Source of the DNA: Tenacibaculum lutimaris
GTDB lineage: Bacteria; Bacteroidota; Bacteroidia; Flavobacteriales; Flavobacteriaceae
Direction of reading: 5' to 3'
DNA length: 64,000 bases
Assembly: GCF_003610735.1 (NCBI RefSeq)
Contig: NZ_RAQM01000006.1
Span: 518,274-582,273 of the forward strand
Below the pieces are notes generated by a model. It was not told the DNA's origin. It was given only the letters and a program-made list of their open reading frames with translations, and did no database searches. A program made the translations under genes and the position numbers. Below are positions 1 to 9,239 of this stretch, in pieces (position 1 is the first letter of the stretch; every line of letters begins with the position of its first letter).

Positions 1-714
1 AAACATTTAGTAACTGACTTATCATGGTATGAAACTAGTTATTTAAAAGGTTTTGAACATTTTTATGGTAACATCGAAAATTATGTAGTATTAGCTTTGT
101 TGCCAAATTATTTAGAACGCAAAGGATCTTCTTTAATTTACATGGTTGATGATTTAATTAAGCGTTCTCAACACTCGGAAAGCGGATTCTACCTCAACAA
201 TCTTAATGAGTTAGCACAAAAGCTTAAGTTCCTAGATACCCAAGGAAAAAAAGTACTTTTAATTGGTGTTTCTTTTGCTTTGCTCGACCTAATAGAGCAA
301 TATGACTTCAACCTTTCTAATACTATTATTATGGAAACTGGAGGTATGAAAGGGAGAAGAAAAGAACTTATTCGTAACGAATTACACACTATTTTAAGTA
401 ACGGATTTGGTGTGAAAAATATACATTCCGAATATGGAATGACAGAATTATTAAGTCAAGGATATTCAAAAGGGAATGGTCTTTTTAACTGTCCACCTTG
501 GATGCAAATTCTAACTCGTGATCCTGAAGATGCTTTAACTATTTTACCAAAAGGAAAATCAGGAGGAATTAATGTGATTGATTTGGCAAACTATAATTCT
601 TGCTCATTCATAGCAACACAAGATTTAGGAAAAGTATATCAAGACAATAGTTTTGAAATCATTGGACGTTTTGATAATTCTGATATTAGAGGTTGTAACT
701 TGATGGTTTTATAA
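1..714 (+). CDS. LuxE/PaaK-like acyl-adenylating protein, 5' truncated
   Basis: The reading frame is open from the first base, so the gene starts outside the window; 237 codons remain. What is left matches the C-terminal part of the LuxE acyl-protein synthetase family within the acyl-adenylate-forming superfamily: an ETGG motif with nearby basic residues (around base 335) and an EYGMTE motif (around base 430), the place where these enzymes carry the Y-G-x-T-E adenylate-binding signature. These enzymes activate a carboxylate with ATP. In Flavobacteriaceae such genes occur without lux genes, so bioluminescence should not be inferred. Substrate unknown. The next gene begins 94 bases on, same strand, but belongs to an unrelated family. 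Confidence 0.75.
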   Translation, partial: KHLVTDLSWYETSYLKGFEHFYGNIENYVVLALLPNYLERKGSSLIYMVDDLIKRSQHSESGFYLNNLNELAQKLKFLDTQGKKVLLIGVSFALLDLIEQYDFNLSNTIIMETGGMKGRRKELIRNELHTILSNGFGVKNIHSEYGMTELLSQGYSKGNGLFNCPPWMQILTRDPEDALTILPKGKSGGINVIDLANYNSCSFIATQDLGKVYQDNSFEIIGRFDNSDIRGCNLMVL

Positions 715-808
715 TTTTTTATCTTAAACTATTAAAAACAACAATTTTAATACTTTCATTTTGTAATACTTACAGCTTTTCGTCGACTACTTTCTAAATT
801 AGTAGACG

Positions 809-1255
809 ATGAAAAATACCATTACTCTTCTTTTACTTATCATTTCAAGTGCTTTATTCTCTCAAAAAACAGAATATTACCTTAAAAAAGGATATATAGC
901 CGAAGGTTATGATGTTGTTTCTTATTTTAACAAGAAACCACTTGAGGGAAATAAAAAATATCAATCAATTTATGATGGTGTAAAATTTAAGTTTTCTTCA
1001 GAAAAAAATTTAGCCTTGTTCAAAGAAAATCCAACAAAATACATCCCACAATATGGAGGCTATTGTGCCTATGCAATTGGAAAAACAGGCGAAAAAGTAA
1101 GTATTAATCCTAAAACCTTCGAAATTAGAGACGGTAAACTATATCTCTTCTATAACTCCTGGGGGACCAATACATTAAAACTATGGTTAAAAGAAAACCC
1201 TGAGCAATTAAAAAAACAAGCAGATATCAACTGGAAAAAAAGAATTCGTAGATAA
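809..1255 (+). CDS. YHS domain protein, exported
   Basis: 148 residues. Residues 1 to about 18 form a signal peptide (charged start, Leu/Ile-rich core, Ser-Ala-Leu-Phe-Ser before the cut). The mature part is one YHS domain: the YDVVSYF block near residues 33-39, then the GGYCAYA block near residue 87, whose Cys is typical of the family. YHS domains are small metal-associated domains found in metal-transport and oxidoreductase proteins; stand-alone exported copies are common in Flavobacteriaceae and have no settled function. The protein is periplasmic or lipid-free extracytoplasmic by prediction. It has its own spacing from both neighbours and is probably monocistronic. Confidence 0.8.
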   Translation: MKNTITLLLLIISSALFSQKTEYYLKKGYIAEGYDVVSYFNKKPLEGNKKYQSIYDGVKFKFSSEKNLALFKENPTKYIPQYGGYCAYAIGKTGEKVSINPKTFEIRDGKLYLFYNSWGTNTLKLWLKENPEQLKKQADINWKKRIRR

Positions 1256-1293
1256 ATCCTTTGTATCTAAAATTTTCAGTTCTTTTTTATTCT

Positions 1294-1301
1294 TACTTTT
1301 G
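1294..1301 (+). promoter_or_regulatory. TAnnTTTG -7 element for glpD
   Basis: TACTTTTG matches the Bacteroidota -7 consensus TAnnTTTG and sits 17 bases before the glpD ATG. The -33 side is only a T-rich stretch, so this rests mainly on the -7 box and its distance. Confidence 0.5.
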
Positions 1302-1318
1302 GTAGATAAAAAACATCT

Positions 1319-2965
1319 ATGAACAATTTTTCTTTTTTTAACCGAGCCAATATTCAGCAAGAATTACAAACAACTGAGTTCGATATTTTAGTAATTGGCG
1401 GTGGAATAACGGGTGCAGGTATTGCTTTAGATGCGGCATCACGCGGAATGAAAGTCGCCCTAATTGAAAAAAATGATTTCGCTTCGGGTACTTCAAGTAA
1501 ATCAACTAAACTTATCCATGGTGGATTGCGATACCTTAAACAATTTGATTTTTGGTTGGTAAAAGAAGTAGGCACCGAACGTGCCATTGTTCATAAACTA
1601 GCGCCACATTTGGTAATTCCTGAAAAAATGATTTTACCTTTAATTGAAGGTGGAACTTACGGTTCGTGGTTAACCTCTATTGGACTTAAAGTTTACGATG
1701 TTTTAGCTTCTGTTGAGGGAGACGATAAACGTAAAATGCTTGATAAAAAGGAAGCGTTAGAAAAAGAACCTTTGTTACCTGAAGATATTTTAAACGGAGC
1801 AGGTTTTTATGCTGAATATCGTACCGATGATGCGCGCTTAACTATAGAAGTGTTAAAAACAGCAAGTCAATATGATGCGCAAATACTAAACTATACGAAT
1901 GCAGATGAATTTATTTATGAAAATAAACGTGTAGTAGGCGCTAAAGTAACCGATGTTTTTACTAATGAAAGCTATGATATCAAAGCTAAATATGTCGTAA
2001 ATGCTGCAGGACCTTGGGTTGATGAATTGCGTCAAATAAATAACTCCAAAATTGGAAAACGTTTACACTTAACAAAAGGAGTGCATTTGGTAGTTCCGCA
2101 TGAAAAATTACCTGTAAAACAATCCGTATATTTTGATATTCCTGATGGTCGTATGATGTTTGCTATTCCTCGTGGAAAAGTAACCTACTTTGGAACTACT
2201 GATACCAATTATCAACAAGACAAAGATTCAGTAGAAACCTCAATGGTAGATGCTTTGTATTTAATTGAAGCAGTTAATAATATGTTTCCTGATATTCATT
2301 TAACGATAGATGATATTCAGTCTTCATGGGCAGGATTACGTCCGTTAATTCATGAAGAAGGAAAATCAGCTTCAGAATTATCTCGTAAGGATGAAATTTT
2401 TGTTTCTGACACAAAATTAATATCAATAGCTGGAGGAAAATTAACAGGTTACAGAAAAATGGCTGAACGTATTGTAGATATCGTTGCTAAAAAAATGAAA
2501 CGTCGTTTTGAGGTAGATTTCGACCCTATACAAACTGAAGAAATTGTGTTAGCTGGTGGACCATTTCAAAATTATAAATCGGTAAAATTATATAGCAATC
2601 AGGTTTATAAACGTATAAAATCGTTTGGTTTTACTGAAAAAGATGCCAATTATTTGGTGCATAACTACGGAAAGCAGACCGAACTTATTTTAGATAAGTT
2701 TGATGAGTTAGAAGAAGAAAACCTTGAAAAACGTTTATTACAAGCTGAAATTTGGTTTACGACTAAACACGAAATGACTTGTACTCCTACGGACTTTTTT
2801 ATGAGAAGAACTGGTCGCTTGTTTTTTGATAAACCTAGTGTTGATATCCATAAAAACTTTGTAATACAAGAATTTGCTAAACGTTTTAACTGGAATAATG
2901 AAACAACTTTATTACACAAAAAAGAACTAGAAGAAAAAATAAATTTAGTAGTAAATTTTAACTAG
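1319..2965 (+). CDS. glpD: glycerol-3-phosphate dehydrogenase/oxidase (FAD)
   Basis: 548 residues. Oxidises sn-glycerol 3-phosphate to dihydroxyacetone phosphate, passing electrons to the quinone pool at the inner membrane. The N-terminus has the dinucleotide fold that binds FAD (GGGITGAG, residues 27-34) followed by the family blocks FASGTSSKSTKLIHGGLRY (around residues 59-77). The DAO core runs to about residue 390 and a C-terminal GlpD cap domain follows to about residue 530. Length is normal for the family. No glpK or glpF lies next to it here, although gpsA, which runs the reaction in the biosynthetic direction, is 3 kb away on the other strand. The start is supported by the TACTTTTG box 17 bases upstream. 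Confidence 0.93.
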   Translation: MNNFSFFNRANIQQELQTTEFDILVIGGGITGAGIALDAASRGMKVALIEKNDFASGTSSKSTKLIHGGLRYLKQFDFWLVKEVGTERAIVHKLAPHLVIPEKMILPLIEGGTYGSWLTSIGLKVYDVLASVEGDDKRKMLDKKEALEKEPLLPEDILNGAGFYAEYRTDDARLTIEVLKTASQYDAQILNYTNADEFIYENKRVVGAKVTDVFTNESYDIKAKYVVNAAGPWVDELRQINNSKIGKRLHLTKGVHLVVPHEKLPVKQSVYFDIPDGRMMFAIPRGKVTYFGTTDTNYQQDKDSVETSMVDALYLIEAVNNMFPDIHLTIDDIQSSWAGLRPLIHEEGKSASELSRKDEIFVSDTKLISIAGGKLTGYRKMAERIVDIVAKKMKRRFEVDFDPIQTEEIVLAGGPFQNYKSVKLYSNQVYKRIKSFGFTEKDANYLVHNYGKQTELILDKFDELEEENLEKRLLQAEIWFTTKHEMTCTPTDFFMRRTGRLFFDKPSVDIHKNFVIQEFAKRFNWNNETTLLHKKELEEKINLVVNFN

Positions 2966-2995
2966 TTTCTTATCTAAAAAATTGTCATAGAATCA

Positions 2996-3003
2996 TATCT
3001 TTG
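2996..3003 (+). promoter_or_regulatory. TAnnTTTG -7 element before the 163-aa exported protein
   Basis: TATCTTTG is a good -7 box, 55 bases before the ATG at 3059. An imperfect TTG is upstream but the spacing is poor. Confidence 0.45.
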
Positions 3004-3011
3004 GCGGCTTC

Positions 3012-3038
3012 AAAAGCCTTACTATACAAAAGGCTTTT
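3012..3038 (+). other. 9-bp stem hairpin between glpD and the next gene
   Basis: AAAAGCCTT at 3012-3020 pairs perfectly with AAGGCTTTT at 3030-3038 around a 9-base loop, with a T-rich stretch after it. It could end glpD transcription. It also falls directly after the TATCTTTG box, so it could be the 5' hairpin of the next mRNA. The sequence does not decide between the two. Confidence 0.45.
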
Positions 3039-3058
3039 ACTTTAAATTTTTTAGTAAT

Positions 3059-3550
3059 ATGAAACAACTGGTATTCGTCTTTTTTTTATTTGTTACTCTT
3101 ATAGCTAAAAGTCAAACTAATATTATTTCTAATTCTGATTTCAATAATATTAAAATCAATAATATCACCTTGAGTGATTTAAAAAAAACGCTTGGAAAAC
3201 AAACGAAGATAGAATCTTTGTTAGGTACTTCTAATTCTTATGAAGATAATGGCTTTTACTATTATTATAAATTCAATGGATTAAAAATTGATTTTTCTAC
3301 TTCTGGAAGAAAACCTTACATTGAATCGTTTGATGTTTTAAATAATGAAGCTAGTTTTACTATTAAAGGTATTACAGTAACTGTAGGAGACCCTATTAGT
3401 AAATTAGGAACTATTGACCTAAGTACTGGTAGAAATGGTGATAAAAGCATTTTATTTGCTGAATGTGATAGTTGTGATGTTTTTATTAATATTGACTTCG
3501 ATCAAACAACAAAAAAGATTACAAAAATCAATTATTTTGATATGTCTTAA
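3059..3550 (+). CDS. exported protein of unknown function
   Basis: 163 residues, no family recognised. Residues 1-18 are a signal peptide ending in Lys-Ser-Gln, a typical flavobacterial cleavage region, so the protein should be periplasmic or surface-facing. The mature part is Asn- and Ile-rich with alternating hydrophobic residues suggesting beta structure. A CDSCD cluster near residues 138-142 could form a disulfide or bind metal. A run of four tyrosines near residue 62 is notable. It stands alone between glpD and a bidirectional terminator. Confidence 0.7.
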   Translation: MKQLVFVFFLFVTLIAKSQTNIISNSDFNNIKINNITLSDLKKTLGKQTKIESLLGTSNSYEDNGFYYYYKFNGLKIDFSTSGRKPYIESFDVLNNEASFTIKGITVTVGDPISKLGTIDLSTGRNGDKSILFAECDSCDVFINIDFDQTTKKITKINYFDMS

Positions 3551-3577
3551 TTGATATTACAGTTAAAAAACACATAC

Positions 3578-3612
3578 AAAAAACCCCTGAAACTAAGTTT
3601 CAGGGGTTTTTA
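3578..3612. terminator. bidirectional terminator
   Basis: CCCCTGAAAC at 3584-3593 pairs perfectly with GTTTCAGGGG at 3597-3606 around a 3-base loop, with A and T runs on either side. It lies between convergent genes ending at 3550 (+) and 3622 (-), so it can serve both. Confidence 0.9.
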
Positions 3613-3621
3613 ATTATTTTA

Positions 3622-4890
3622 CTACTCTATTTTTTCATGTTCTTCCAAATCTTTTGTCAGGTCTAACTTTCGAAGGGTTGGATTTAAAATTCCCGTAGTT
3701 ACGACCGTAATTAAAGTCATCGTTCCACCAAAAACAACGGCTGTTACTGTTCCCATTAATTTTGCTGTTACTCCGCTTTCAAAAGCACCTAATTCATTAG
3801 AAGAACCAACAAACATAGAGTTTACTGAAGCCACTCTACCACGCATATGATCGGGTGTTTTTAATTGTAAAATCGTTTGACGAATAACCATCGAAACTCC
3901 ATCAGTAACTCCACTAAAAAACAACGCTACAATAGAAATCCAAAAAACAGACGATAATCCAAAAACTATGATACAAACTCCAAAGCCAAAAATAGCTGCT
4001 AAGAGCTTCATTCCTGCATTTCTACTAATAGGTATATAAGCCGTTACCAACATTGTTAAAAATGCACCTACAGCAGGTGCAGCACGTAATACACCAAACC
4101 CTTCAGGACCTACTTTTAAAATATCTTGTGCATACACTGGTAATAAAGCTACAGCCCCACCAAACAATACCGAAATCATATCTAACGTAATGGCTCCTAA
4201 AATTGCTTTTGTCTTATATACAAAACGAACTCCTTCTTTTAAACTTTTCATGACTGGCTCACCAATCTTCGGATTTAAAATTGGTTTCTTTTTGATAAAG
4301 AAAACGGTTAAAAATGATACAGAAACCAGTCCAAAAACAATACACAAAGACCAATGCACACCAATCCAAGAAATGGTTAAACCTGCAAAAGCAGGACCTA
4401 ATACTGAGGCTATTTGCCATGTAGAACTACTCCATGTTGCCGCATTTGGATATAATTTTTTTGGAACAATTAAAGCGATTAATGAAAAAATTGTTGGTCC
4501 GAAAAAAGATCGTAACAATCCACCAAAAAATACCAATGCATAAATTGCATACAGAATAGTTTTTTGTTCCCATCCTTCAACAAAACTAGGTAAGGTTAAA
4601 AAGAATAAACCTAAACTTATGAGAGAAAATAACCCAATACATAAAGCAAGTAAGTTTCGTTTCTCCTTTTGATCAACAATATGCCCTGCAAACAATGCCA
4701 TGGATACAGCTGGAATTACTTCCATCAATCCAATAATACCTAATGATAACGGATTTTTTGTGATGCTGTACACTTGCCACTCAATTATGATAAATTGCAT
4801 AGACCAAGCAAATACCAAAGCAAAACGGACTAAAAGAAAAATGTTGAACTCTTTAATTCTGAGGGAAGCGTAGGGATCTTTTTTTTCCAT
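3622..4890 (-). CDS. MFS transporter, enterobactin-exporter-like subfamily
   Basis: 422 residues, with about 12 hydrophobic segments as expected for a major facilitator protein. The overall pattern, including a charged loop with DQKEKRN between early helices and RGRVASVNS late in the protein, resembles the EntS/MFS_3 group of exporters, which use the proton gradient to expel small molecules. The substrate cannot be read from sequence. Its start is 3 bases after the stop of the ACT-domain gene upstream, so the two are almost certainly co-transcribed. It ends at the bidirectional terminator. Confidence 0.85.
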   Translation of the reverse strand: MEKKDPYASLRIKEFNIFLLVRFALVFAWSMQFIIIEWQVYSITKNPLSLGIIGLMEVIPAVSMALFAGHIVDQKEKRNLLALCIGLFSLISLGLFFLTLPSFVEGWEQKTILYAIYALVFFGGLLRSFFGPTIFSLIALIVPKKLYPNAATWSSSTWQIASVLGPAFAGLTISWIGVHWSLCIVFGLVSVSFLTVFFIKKKPILNPKIGEPVMKSLKEGVRFVYKTKAILGAITLDMISVLFGGAVALLPVYAQDILKVGPEGFGVLRAAPAVGAFLTMLVTAYIPISRNAGMKLLAAIFGFGVCIIVFGLSSVFWISIVALFFSGVTDGVSMVIRQTILQLKTPDHMRGRVASVNSMFVGSSNELGAFESGVTAKLMGTVTAVVFGGTMTLITVVTTGILNPTLRKLDLTKDLEEHEKIE

Positions 4891-4893
4891 GGA

Positions 4894-5553
4894 TTAATTC
4901 AATTTCAAATCCATTAAAATGGAGAACGTTTCATTTACATCACGTTCTTTTACCACAATGGTCATTTCATGAGTGGTAGATATTACTTCTTGTACAGCAA
5001 TATTAGCCCATGCAAATTGCTTTAAAATAAAGTAATAAATTCCTGATTGATCTAAATTTTCTTTTGGAAGCTTTAACGTGATTGACGCTAAATCGTTCAC
5101 ATTATTAATTAATGTTTCTTTCTTAAAAATTTCTTCAACATAGGGTTGTAAATTTTTACTAGTAACAATGTTTGTTTCAAAGATTCCTTGTGAAACGGTT
5201 AAGAAATAATCGTTACTATCAGCAGACTTGCTTAAAATTTTAGCAATTTCTTTTAGTAATGAAGTGGTATTTTTAAATGTAAAATCGCACAAATCTGAAC
5301 GTACAATTACATCACCTAAATTTAATGCTAGTCGTTTAATGTTTTTACGAACTCTCAATTCATTTGCTGGAGATAGCCTATTAATTGCCATCATTACCGC
5401 ACCAACTTTTACTTCTTTCTTTAAAAGCTTTGAAACTTCTGGTAAGATTTCTCTTGCTAATGAAGATACATTTATTAACTTTTCATTTAAAGCCTCTTCT
5501 ATAAAAGGCGTTTTTCTGATAGTAATTTCAACAGCTTCTTGAATTGTTTTCAT
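4894..5553 (-). CDS. aspartate-kinase-like ACT domain protein
   Basis: 219 residues with no kinase catalytic domain. The N-terminal 75 residues are helical and contain VGAVMMAINRL. The rest looks like tandem ACT folds: residues about 85-140, and a second unit from about 155 to the end with ANIAVQEVISTTHEMTIVV, the pattern of the regulatory tail of aspartokinases. ACT domains bind amino acids, so a sensing role is likely, but no ligand can be assigned. It is followed after 3 bases by the MFS exporter; the pair may link an amino-acid signal to export (inference). The name aspartate kinase would be misleading because the catalytic part is absent. Confidence 0.75.
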   Translation of the reverse strand: MKTIQEAVEITIRKTPFIEEALNEKLINVSSLAREILPEVSKLLKKEVKVGAVMMAINRLSPANELRVRKNIKRLALNLGDVIVRSDLCDFTFKNTTSLLKEIAKILSKSADSNDYFLTVSQGIFETNIVTSKNLQPYVEEIFKKETLINNVNDLASITLKLPKENLDQSGIYYFILKQFAWANIAVQEVISTTHEMTIVVKERDVNETFSILMDLKLN

Positions 5554-5868
5554 CTGTTTAATTTTAATTATTCCTTAGGGTCAGATGTAATTCGCCAATA
5601 ATTATCTCAATAGGTTTTAAGAGTTGTTATGGCTCATTTCATAATTGTTTGTTTTTAAACTAAAAGTAATAAAAATATAATAATTAGTAATTTTATACCT
5701 TTATTTATTTTTCATCAAAAATTTAACAAAAATATTTACTAATCAGATTTTTAAATTAACTTTGTTATTATTTTTTTATACAAAACCTATAAACAACTCA
5801 ATTATAGAAGCGATTGATGGGGCTTCTTAATTCATTTTAAGAAGGATTATTTGTACAAATGCAAACAA
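5554..5868 (-). promoter_or_regulatory. intergenic leader region of the ACT/MFS operon
   Basis: A 315-base gap with no gene. Reading the minus strand, CAAAAATA at 5727-5734 is the complement of TATTTTTG and can act as a -7 box, which would leave a leader of about 165 bases before the ATG at 5553. The stretch 5565-5640 is less AT-rich than its surroundings and could fold, but I cannot match it to a known riboswitch. At the gpsA end, CTTCTTAA (5823-5830) pairs with TTAAGAAG (5837-5844), and the same bases can alternatively pair with AGAAGC at 5806-5811; this is probably the gpsA terminator. Confidence 0.4.
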
Positions 5869-6864
5869 CTAATCTAATCTATTTGTTAACTTTAAAAACT
5901 CATCTTTCGCTTCTTTTTTGTCATATAAGACATTATATACAGCGTTTATAATTGGAGTTTTTGCACCGTTATTTTGATTAATTTGATATGCACTTTTAGT
6001 AGCATAATATCCTTCTGCGACCATACTCATTTCTAACATAGCAGATTTTACCGTATAACCTTTACCTATCATATTTCCAAACATTCTATTTCTACTAAAT
6101 GTAGAATATCCTGTAACTAACAAATCACCTAAATAAGCTGAGTTGTTAATGTTACGCTTCATTTTATGTACTTTTTTAATAAAACGTTTCATTTCACGAA
6201 TTGCATTACTCATTAGTACTGCTTGAAAATTATCTCCATAACCTAAACCATGAGCTATTCCTGCTGCAATTGCATAAATGTTTTTTAGCATTGCTGCGTA
6301 TTCAGTACCTATAATGTCGTCGGAAATTTTTGTTTTTATATAGCGACCTGCTATTGATTTACTTAACTCTTTAGCCTTTTCTTCGTCTTGACACGCCAAT
6401 GTTAAATATGATAAACGTTCCATCGCCACTTCTTCAGCATGACAAGGACCAGAAATAACTCCTATACTTTCATACGGAACATTATATGTTGTATGAAAAT
6501 GTTCACCTACAATTAATCCTGATTCTGGAACAATACCTTTAATTGCAGAAAACACAACTTTATTTTCTAACGAAACATTCAATTTTTCTAACTCTTTGTT
6601 TAAAAAAGCAGATGGAATAGCAAAAATTAACACATCGTAATTTTCAATAATGTAATTCATATCATCTGACAAATCCAGTTGTTCTGGATGCAATTCAGCT
6701 GAACTTAAATAACTTGGGTTGTGTTTATTGCGTTTAATATGTTCAATTGCATACACACTACGCATATACCAACCAATAGTTTCTAAATTTTCGGATAACA
6801 TTTTAACAATAGCAGTTGCCCAGCTTCCTCCTCCTAATACAGCTATTTTAGTTTGATTGCTCAT
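5869..6864 (-). CDS. gpsA: NAD(P)-dependent glycerol-3-phosphate dehydrogenase
   Basis: 331 residues from the chosen start. Reduces dihydroxyacetone phosphate to sn-glycerol 3-phosphate, the backbone of membrane phospholipids, in the cytoplasm. The NAD(P) fold is at the N-terminus (IAVLGGGSWATAIVKML), the middle has the family blocks VISGPCHAEEVA and AAMLKNIYAIAAGIAHGLGYGDN containing the catalytic Lys, and a helical C-terminal domain follows. An in-frame ATG eight codons earlier (6888) would add MSYKQILL; I prefer 6864 because the family normally begins a few residues before the first beta strand. Divergent from dut, with about 100 bases between the starts. Confidence 0.92.
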   Translation of the reverse strand: MSNQTKIAVLGGGSWATAIVKMLSENLETIGWYMRSVYAIEHIKRNKHNPSYLSSAELHPEQLDLSDDMNYIIENYDVLIFAIPSAFLNKELEKLNVSLENKVVFSAIKGIVPESGLIVGEHFHTTYNVPYESIGVISGPCHAEEVAMERLSYLTLACQDEEKAKELSKSIAGRYIKTKISDDIIGTEYAAMLKNIYAIAAGIAHGLGYGDNFQAVLMSNAIREMKRFIKKVHKMKRNINNSAYLGDLLVTGYSTFSRNRMFGNMIGKGYTVKSAMLEMSMVAEGYYATKSAYQINQNNGAKTPIINAVYNVLYDKKEAKDEFLKLTNRLD

Positions 6865-6930
6865 AAGTAGTATTTGTTTGTATGACAAAATTAAGAAATC
6901 TATAAACTACTCTCTAATCTTAAACCTTAT

Positions 6931-6938
6931 TATATTTG
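6931..6938 (+). promoter_or_regulatory. TAnnTTTG -7 element for dut
   Basis: TATATTTG matches the -7 consensus exactly and lies 24 bases before the ATG at 6963. A possible TTG start at 6936 falls inside the box, which argues for the downstream ATG. Confidence 0.6.
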
Positions 6939-6962
6939 AATTTTAAAAAATTATTGAAACAT

Positions 6963-7394
6963 ATGAACGTACAAATTATAAACAAGTCCAAACATCAAAC
7001 TCCTACATACGAAACAGAAGGATCTGCTGGAATGGATTTACGCGCTAATATAGACGAAGCAATTGTTTTAAAACCACTTGAAAGAGCTATTATTAAAACA
7101 GGTTTATTTATTGCGCTACCTGTTGGATATGAAGCACAAGTTCGTCCACGTAGTGGACTCGCTGCTAAGAAAGGAATTACCGTATTAAATTCTCCTGGTA
7201 CAGTAGATGCTGATTATCGTGGTGAAATTGGAGTGATTTTAGTAAATATATCTAACGAAGATTTTATAGTAAATGATGGTGAGCGAATTGCGCAATTAGT
7301 TATTGCAAAACACGAACGAGTAAACTGGCAAGAAGTAGAAGTTTTAAACAAAACTGAACGTGGTGCTGGTGGTTTTGGTAGTACAGGAGTTTAA
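6963..7394 (+). CDS. dut: dUTP diphosphatase
   Basis: 143 residues. Hydrolyses dUTP to dUMP and pyrophosphate, keeping uracil out of DNA and supplying dUMP for thymidylate synthesis. All trimeric dUTPase motifs are visible in order: [27 protein letters not shown] with the catalytic Asp, GERIAQLV, and the C-terminal [10 protein letters not shown] arm that closes over the substrate. The start at 6963 gives the usual length; a start nine codons upstream would overlap the promoter box. It is followed by a strong terminator and faces recA tail to tail. Confidence 0.95.
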   Translation: MNVQIINKSKHQTPTYETEGSAGMDLRANIDEAIVLKPLERAIIKTGLFIALPVGYEAQVRPRSGLAAKKGITVLNSPGTVDADYRGEIGVILVNISNEDFIVNDGERIAQLVIAKHERVNWQEVEVLNKTERGAGGFGSTGV

Positions 7395-7429
7395 AATATC
7401 TATCTACAATTTTAGGTTTATGAATTAAA

Positions 7430-7462
7430 AAAAAGCTGTTCTTTTAAGAAGAACAGCTTTTT
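7430..7462. terminator. bidirectional terminator between dut and recA
   Basis: GCTGTTCTT at 7435-7443 pairs with AAGAACAGC at 7449-7457 around a 5-base loop, flanked by A-run and T-run, between the convergent dut and recA stops. Confidence 0.9.
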
Positions 7463-7497
7463 AAATAGTAATAGTTTGAACTTTAAATTTAAATTAC

Positions 7498-8505
7498 TTA
7501 TTCTTGATTTTCAATAGCTTCTTTAATTTTATTTTCAAGTTCGTCCATTAATTCAGGATTGTCTTTAATAACACCTTTTACAGCGTCTCTTCCCTGACCT
7601 AATTTTGTGTCTCCGTAACTAAACCAAGAACCACTTTTCTTTATAATTCCGTACTCTACACCAATATCTAAAACTTCACCTACTTTTGAAATTCCTTCAC
7701 CATACATGATGTCAAATTCTGCTTGTTGGAATGGTGGAGCCACTTTATTTTTTACAATTTTAACTTTAGTACTGTTACCAATTACCTTATCGCCATCTTT
7801 AATTTGAGTTCTCTTACGAATATCTAAACGAACCGATGCGTAGAATTTTAAAGCATTACCACCTGTAGTTGTTTCTGGGTTACCAAACATAACTCCAATT
7901 TTTTCACGTAACTGGTTAATGAAAAATACCGTACAGTTAGTTTTACTAATTGTTCCTGTTAATTTACGTAAAGCTTGAGACATTAAACGTGCATGTAACC
8001 CCATTTTAGAATCTCCCATTTCACCTTCAATCTCAGACTTTGGTGTTAATGCTGCAACCGAGTCAATCACTACAATATCAATAGCACCTGAACGAATTAA
8101 GTTATCAGCAATCTCTAAAGCCTGCTCACCATGATCTGGTTGAGAAATAATTAAATTATCTACATCAACTCCTAAACTTTCAGCATAAAAACGATCAAAA
8201 GCATGTTCAGCATCAATAAAAGCTGCAATACCTCCTGCTTTTTGCGCTTCAGCAATTGCATGTATTGTTAAGGTTGTTTTACCCGATGATTCTGGTCCGT
8301 AAATTTCAATAATTCTTCCGCGTGGATAACCTCCAACTCCTAAAGCTAAATCTAAACCTAAAGAACCCGATGAAATAGCATCTACATCTTCTACTTGGCT
8401 ATCGCCTAACTTCATTACCGTTCCTTTTCCATAGGTCTTATCTAGCTTATCTAGTGTAAGTTGAAGCGCTTTTAATTTCGCTTCTTTTTCTTTATCTGCT
8501 GCCAT
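7498..8505 (-). CDS. recA: recombinase RecA
   Basis: 335 residues, standard length. Forms filaments on single-stranded DNA, catalyses strand exchange and stimulates LexA-type self-cleavage. Walker A is GPESSGKTT (around residues 70-78), Walker B is [10 protein letters not shown] (around 141-150), with loop L2 near [26 protein letters not shown] split over residues about 196-221. The C-terminal tail is acidic ([14 protein letters not shown]). No SOS-box-like sequence was recognised upstream. Convergent with dut; divergent from the pseudouridine synthase gene 113 bases away. Confidence 0.97.
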   Translation of the reverse strand: MAADKEKEAKLKALQLTLDKLDKTYGKGTVMKLGDSQVEDVDAISSGSLGLDLALGVGGYPRGRIIEIYGPESSGKTTLTIHAIAEAQKAGGIAAFIDAEHAFDRFYAESLGVDVDNLIISQPDHGEQALEIADNLIRSGAIDIVVIDSVAALTPKSEIEGEMGDSKMGLHARLMSQALRKLTGTISKTNCTVFFINQLREKIGVMFGNPETTTGGNALKFYASVRLDIRKRTQIKDGDKVIGNSTKVKIVKNKVAPPFQQAEFDIMYGEGISKVGEVLDIGVEYGIIKKSGSWFSYGDTKLGQGRDAVKGVIKDNPELMDELENKIKEAIENQE

Positions 8506-8618
8506 AAATCGTGCTAATTATTTTAATATATAAGAATGGCTAAGTTATGAAAAACTAACTTTAATTCCCCATCTTTTTATGTTACATTTTGTAATATTGT
8601 ACTCCTTAAAAATAACAG

Positions 8619-9194
8619 ATGTCAGAGCATCATCACTTTATTATTTACAAACCATACGGTTTTCTTTCTCAATTTATAACCAATCAAATAAAAGGAGGCA
8701 AACACAAGTTGTTAGGAGAATTATATGATTTTCCTGAAAAAACAATGGCTGTTGGTAGGTTAGATGTAAAATCGGAAGGATTATTATTACTTACAACAGA
8801 TGGAAAAGTAAGCGATTTTATTACTACCAGAGGCGGAGTTGAAAAGGAATATTATGTTCAACTAGATGGTGCTATTACTACGGAGGCTATTAAACAATTA
8901 CAAAGCGGAGTTGAAATTGGTTTTGATGGAAAAAAATATATGACAAAACCTTGCAAGGTTAAAATTATTGATGATCCTAATCTTCCTGAACGTTCTAAAA
9001 AAATTCGCGATGCTCGTCACGGTCCTACACCTTGGATATCAGTTATCTTAACTGAAGGAAAATTTAGACAGGTACGAAAAATGACTTCTGCTGTTGGATT
9101 TCCTACCCTCCGTTTGGTACGTATTCGTGTGGGTGATATTTTATTGGGTAATATGCAGGTGGGTGAAGTAAGAGAGGTTGAGGAATTACTGTAA
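8619..9194 (+). CDS. RluE/RsuA-family rRNA pseudouridine synthase
   Basis: 191 residues. Converts a uridine in large-subunit rRNA (RluE type) to pseudouridine. The catalytic motif is GRLDVKSEGLLLLT (around residues 49-62) with the nucleophilic Asp; KPYGFLSQF near residue 11 and the later EGKFRQVRKMTSAVGFPTLRLVR block are family signatures. There is no N-terminal S4 domain, which points to RluE rather than RsuA or RluB. The next + strand gene is a tiny membrane protein 45 bases later. Confidence 0.9.
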   Translation: MSEHHHFIIYKPYGFLSQFITNQIKGGKHKLLGELYDFPEKTMAVGRLDVKSEGLLLLTTDGKVSDFITTRGGVEKEYYVQLDGAITTEAIKQLQSGVEIGFDGKKYMTKPCKVKIIDDPNLPERSKKIRDARHGPTPWISVILTEGKFRQVRKMTSAVGFPTLRLVRIRVGDILLGNMQVGEVREVEELL

Positions 9195-9239
9195 CCTAAG
9201 TTACTTTTTAAAAAGTATCTTTTAAGTACTTTTACAAGT

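Noticed and set aside
1..714. Bioluminescence (lux) operon
   Set aside because: Only a LuxE-like fragment is present, followed by unrelated genes; no luciferase or reductase genes are seen.
4894..5553. Aspartate kinase
   Set aside because: Only ACT-like regulatory domains are present; the kinase catalytic region is absent.
5565..5640. Known riboswitch upstream of the ACT/MFS operon
   Set aside because: The block is less AT-rich, but I could not match a conserved riboswitch core by eye; a covariance search would be decisive.
6936..6962. Upstream TTG start for dut
   Set aside because: It overlaps the -7 box and would make the protein longer than the family norm.
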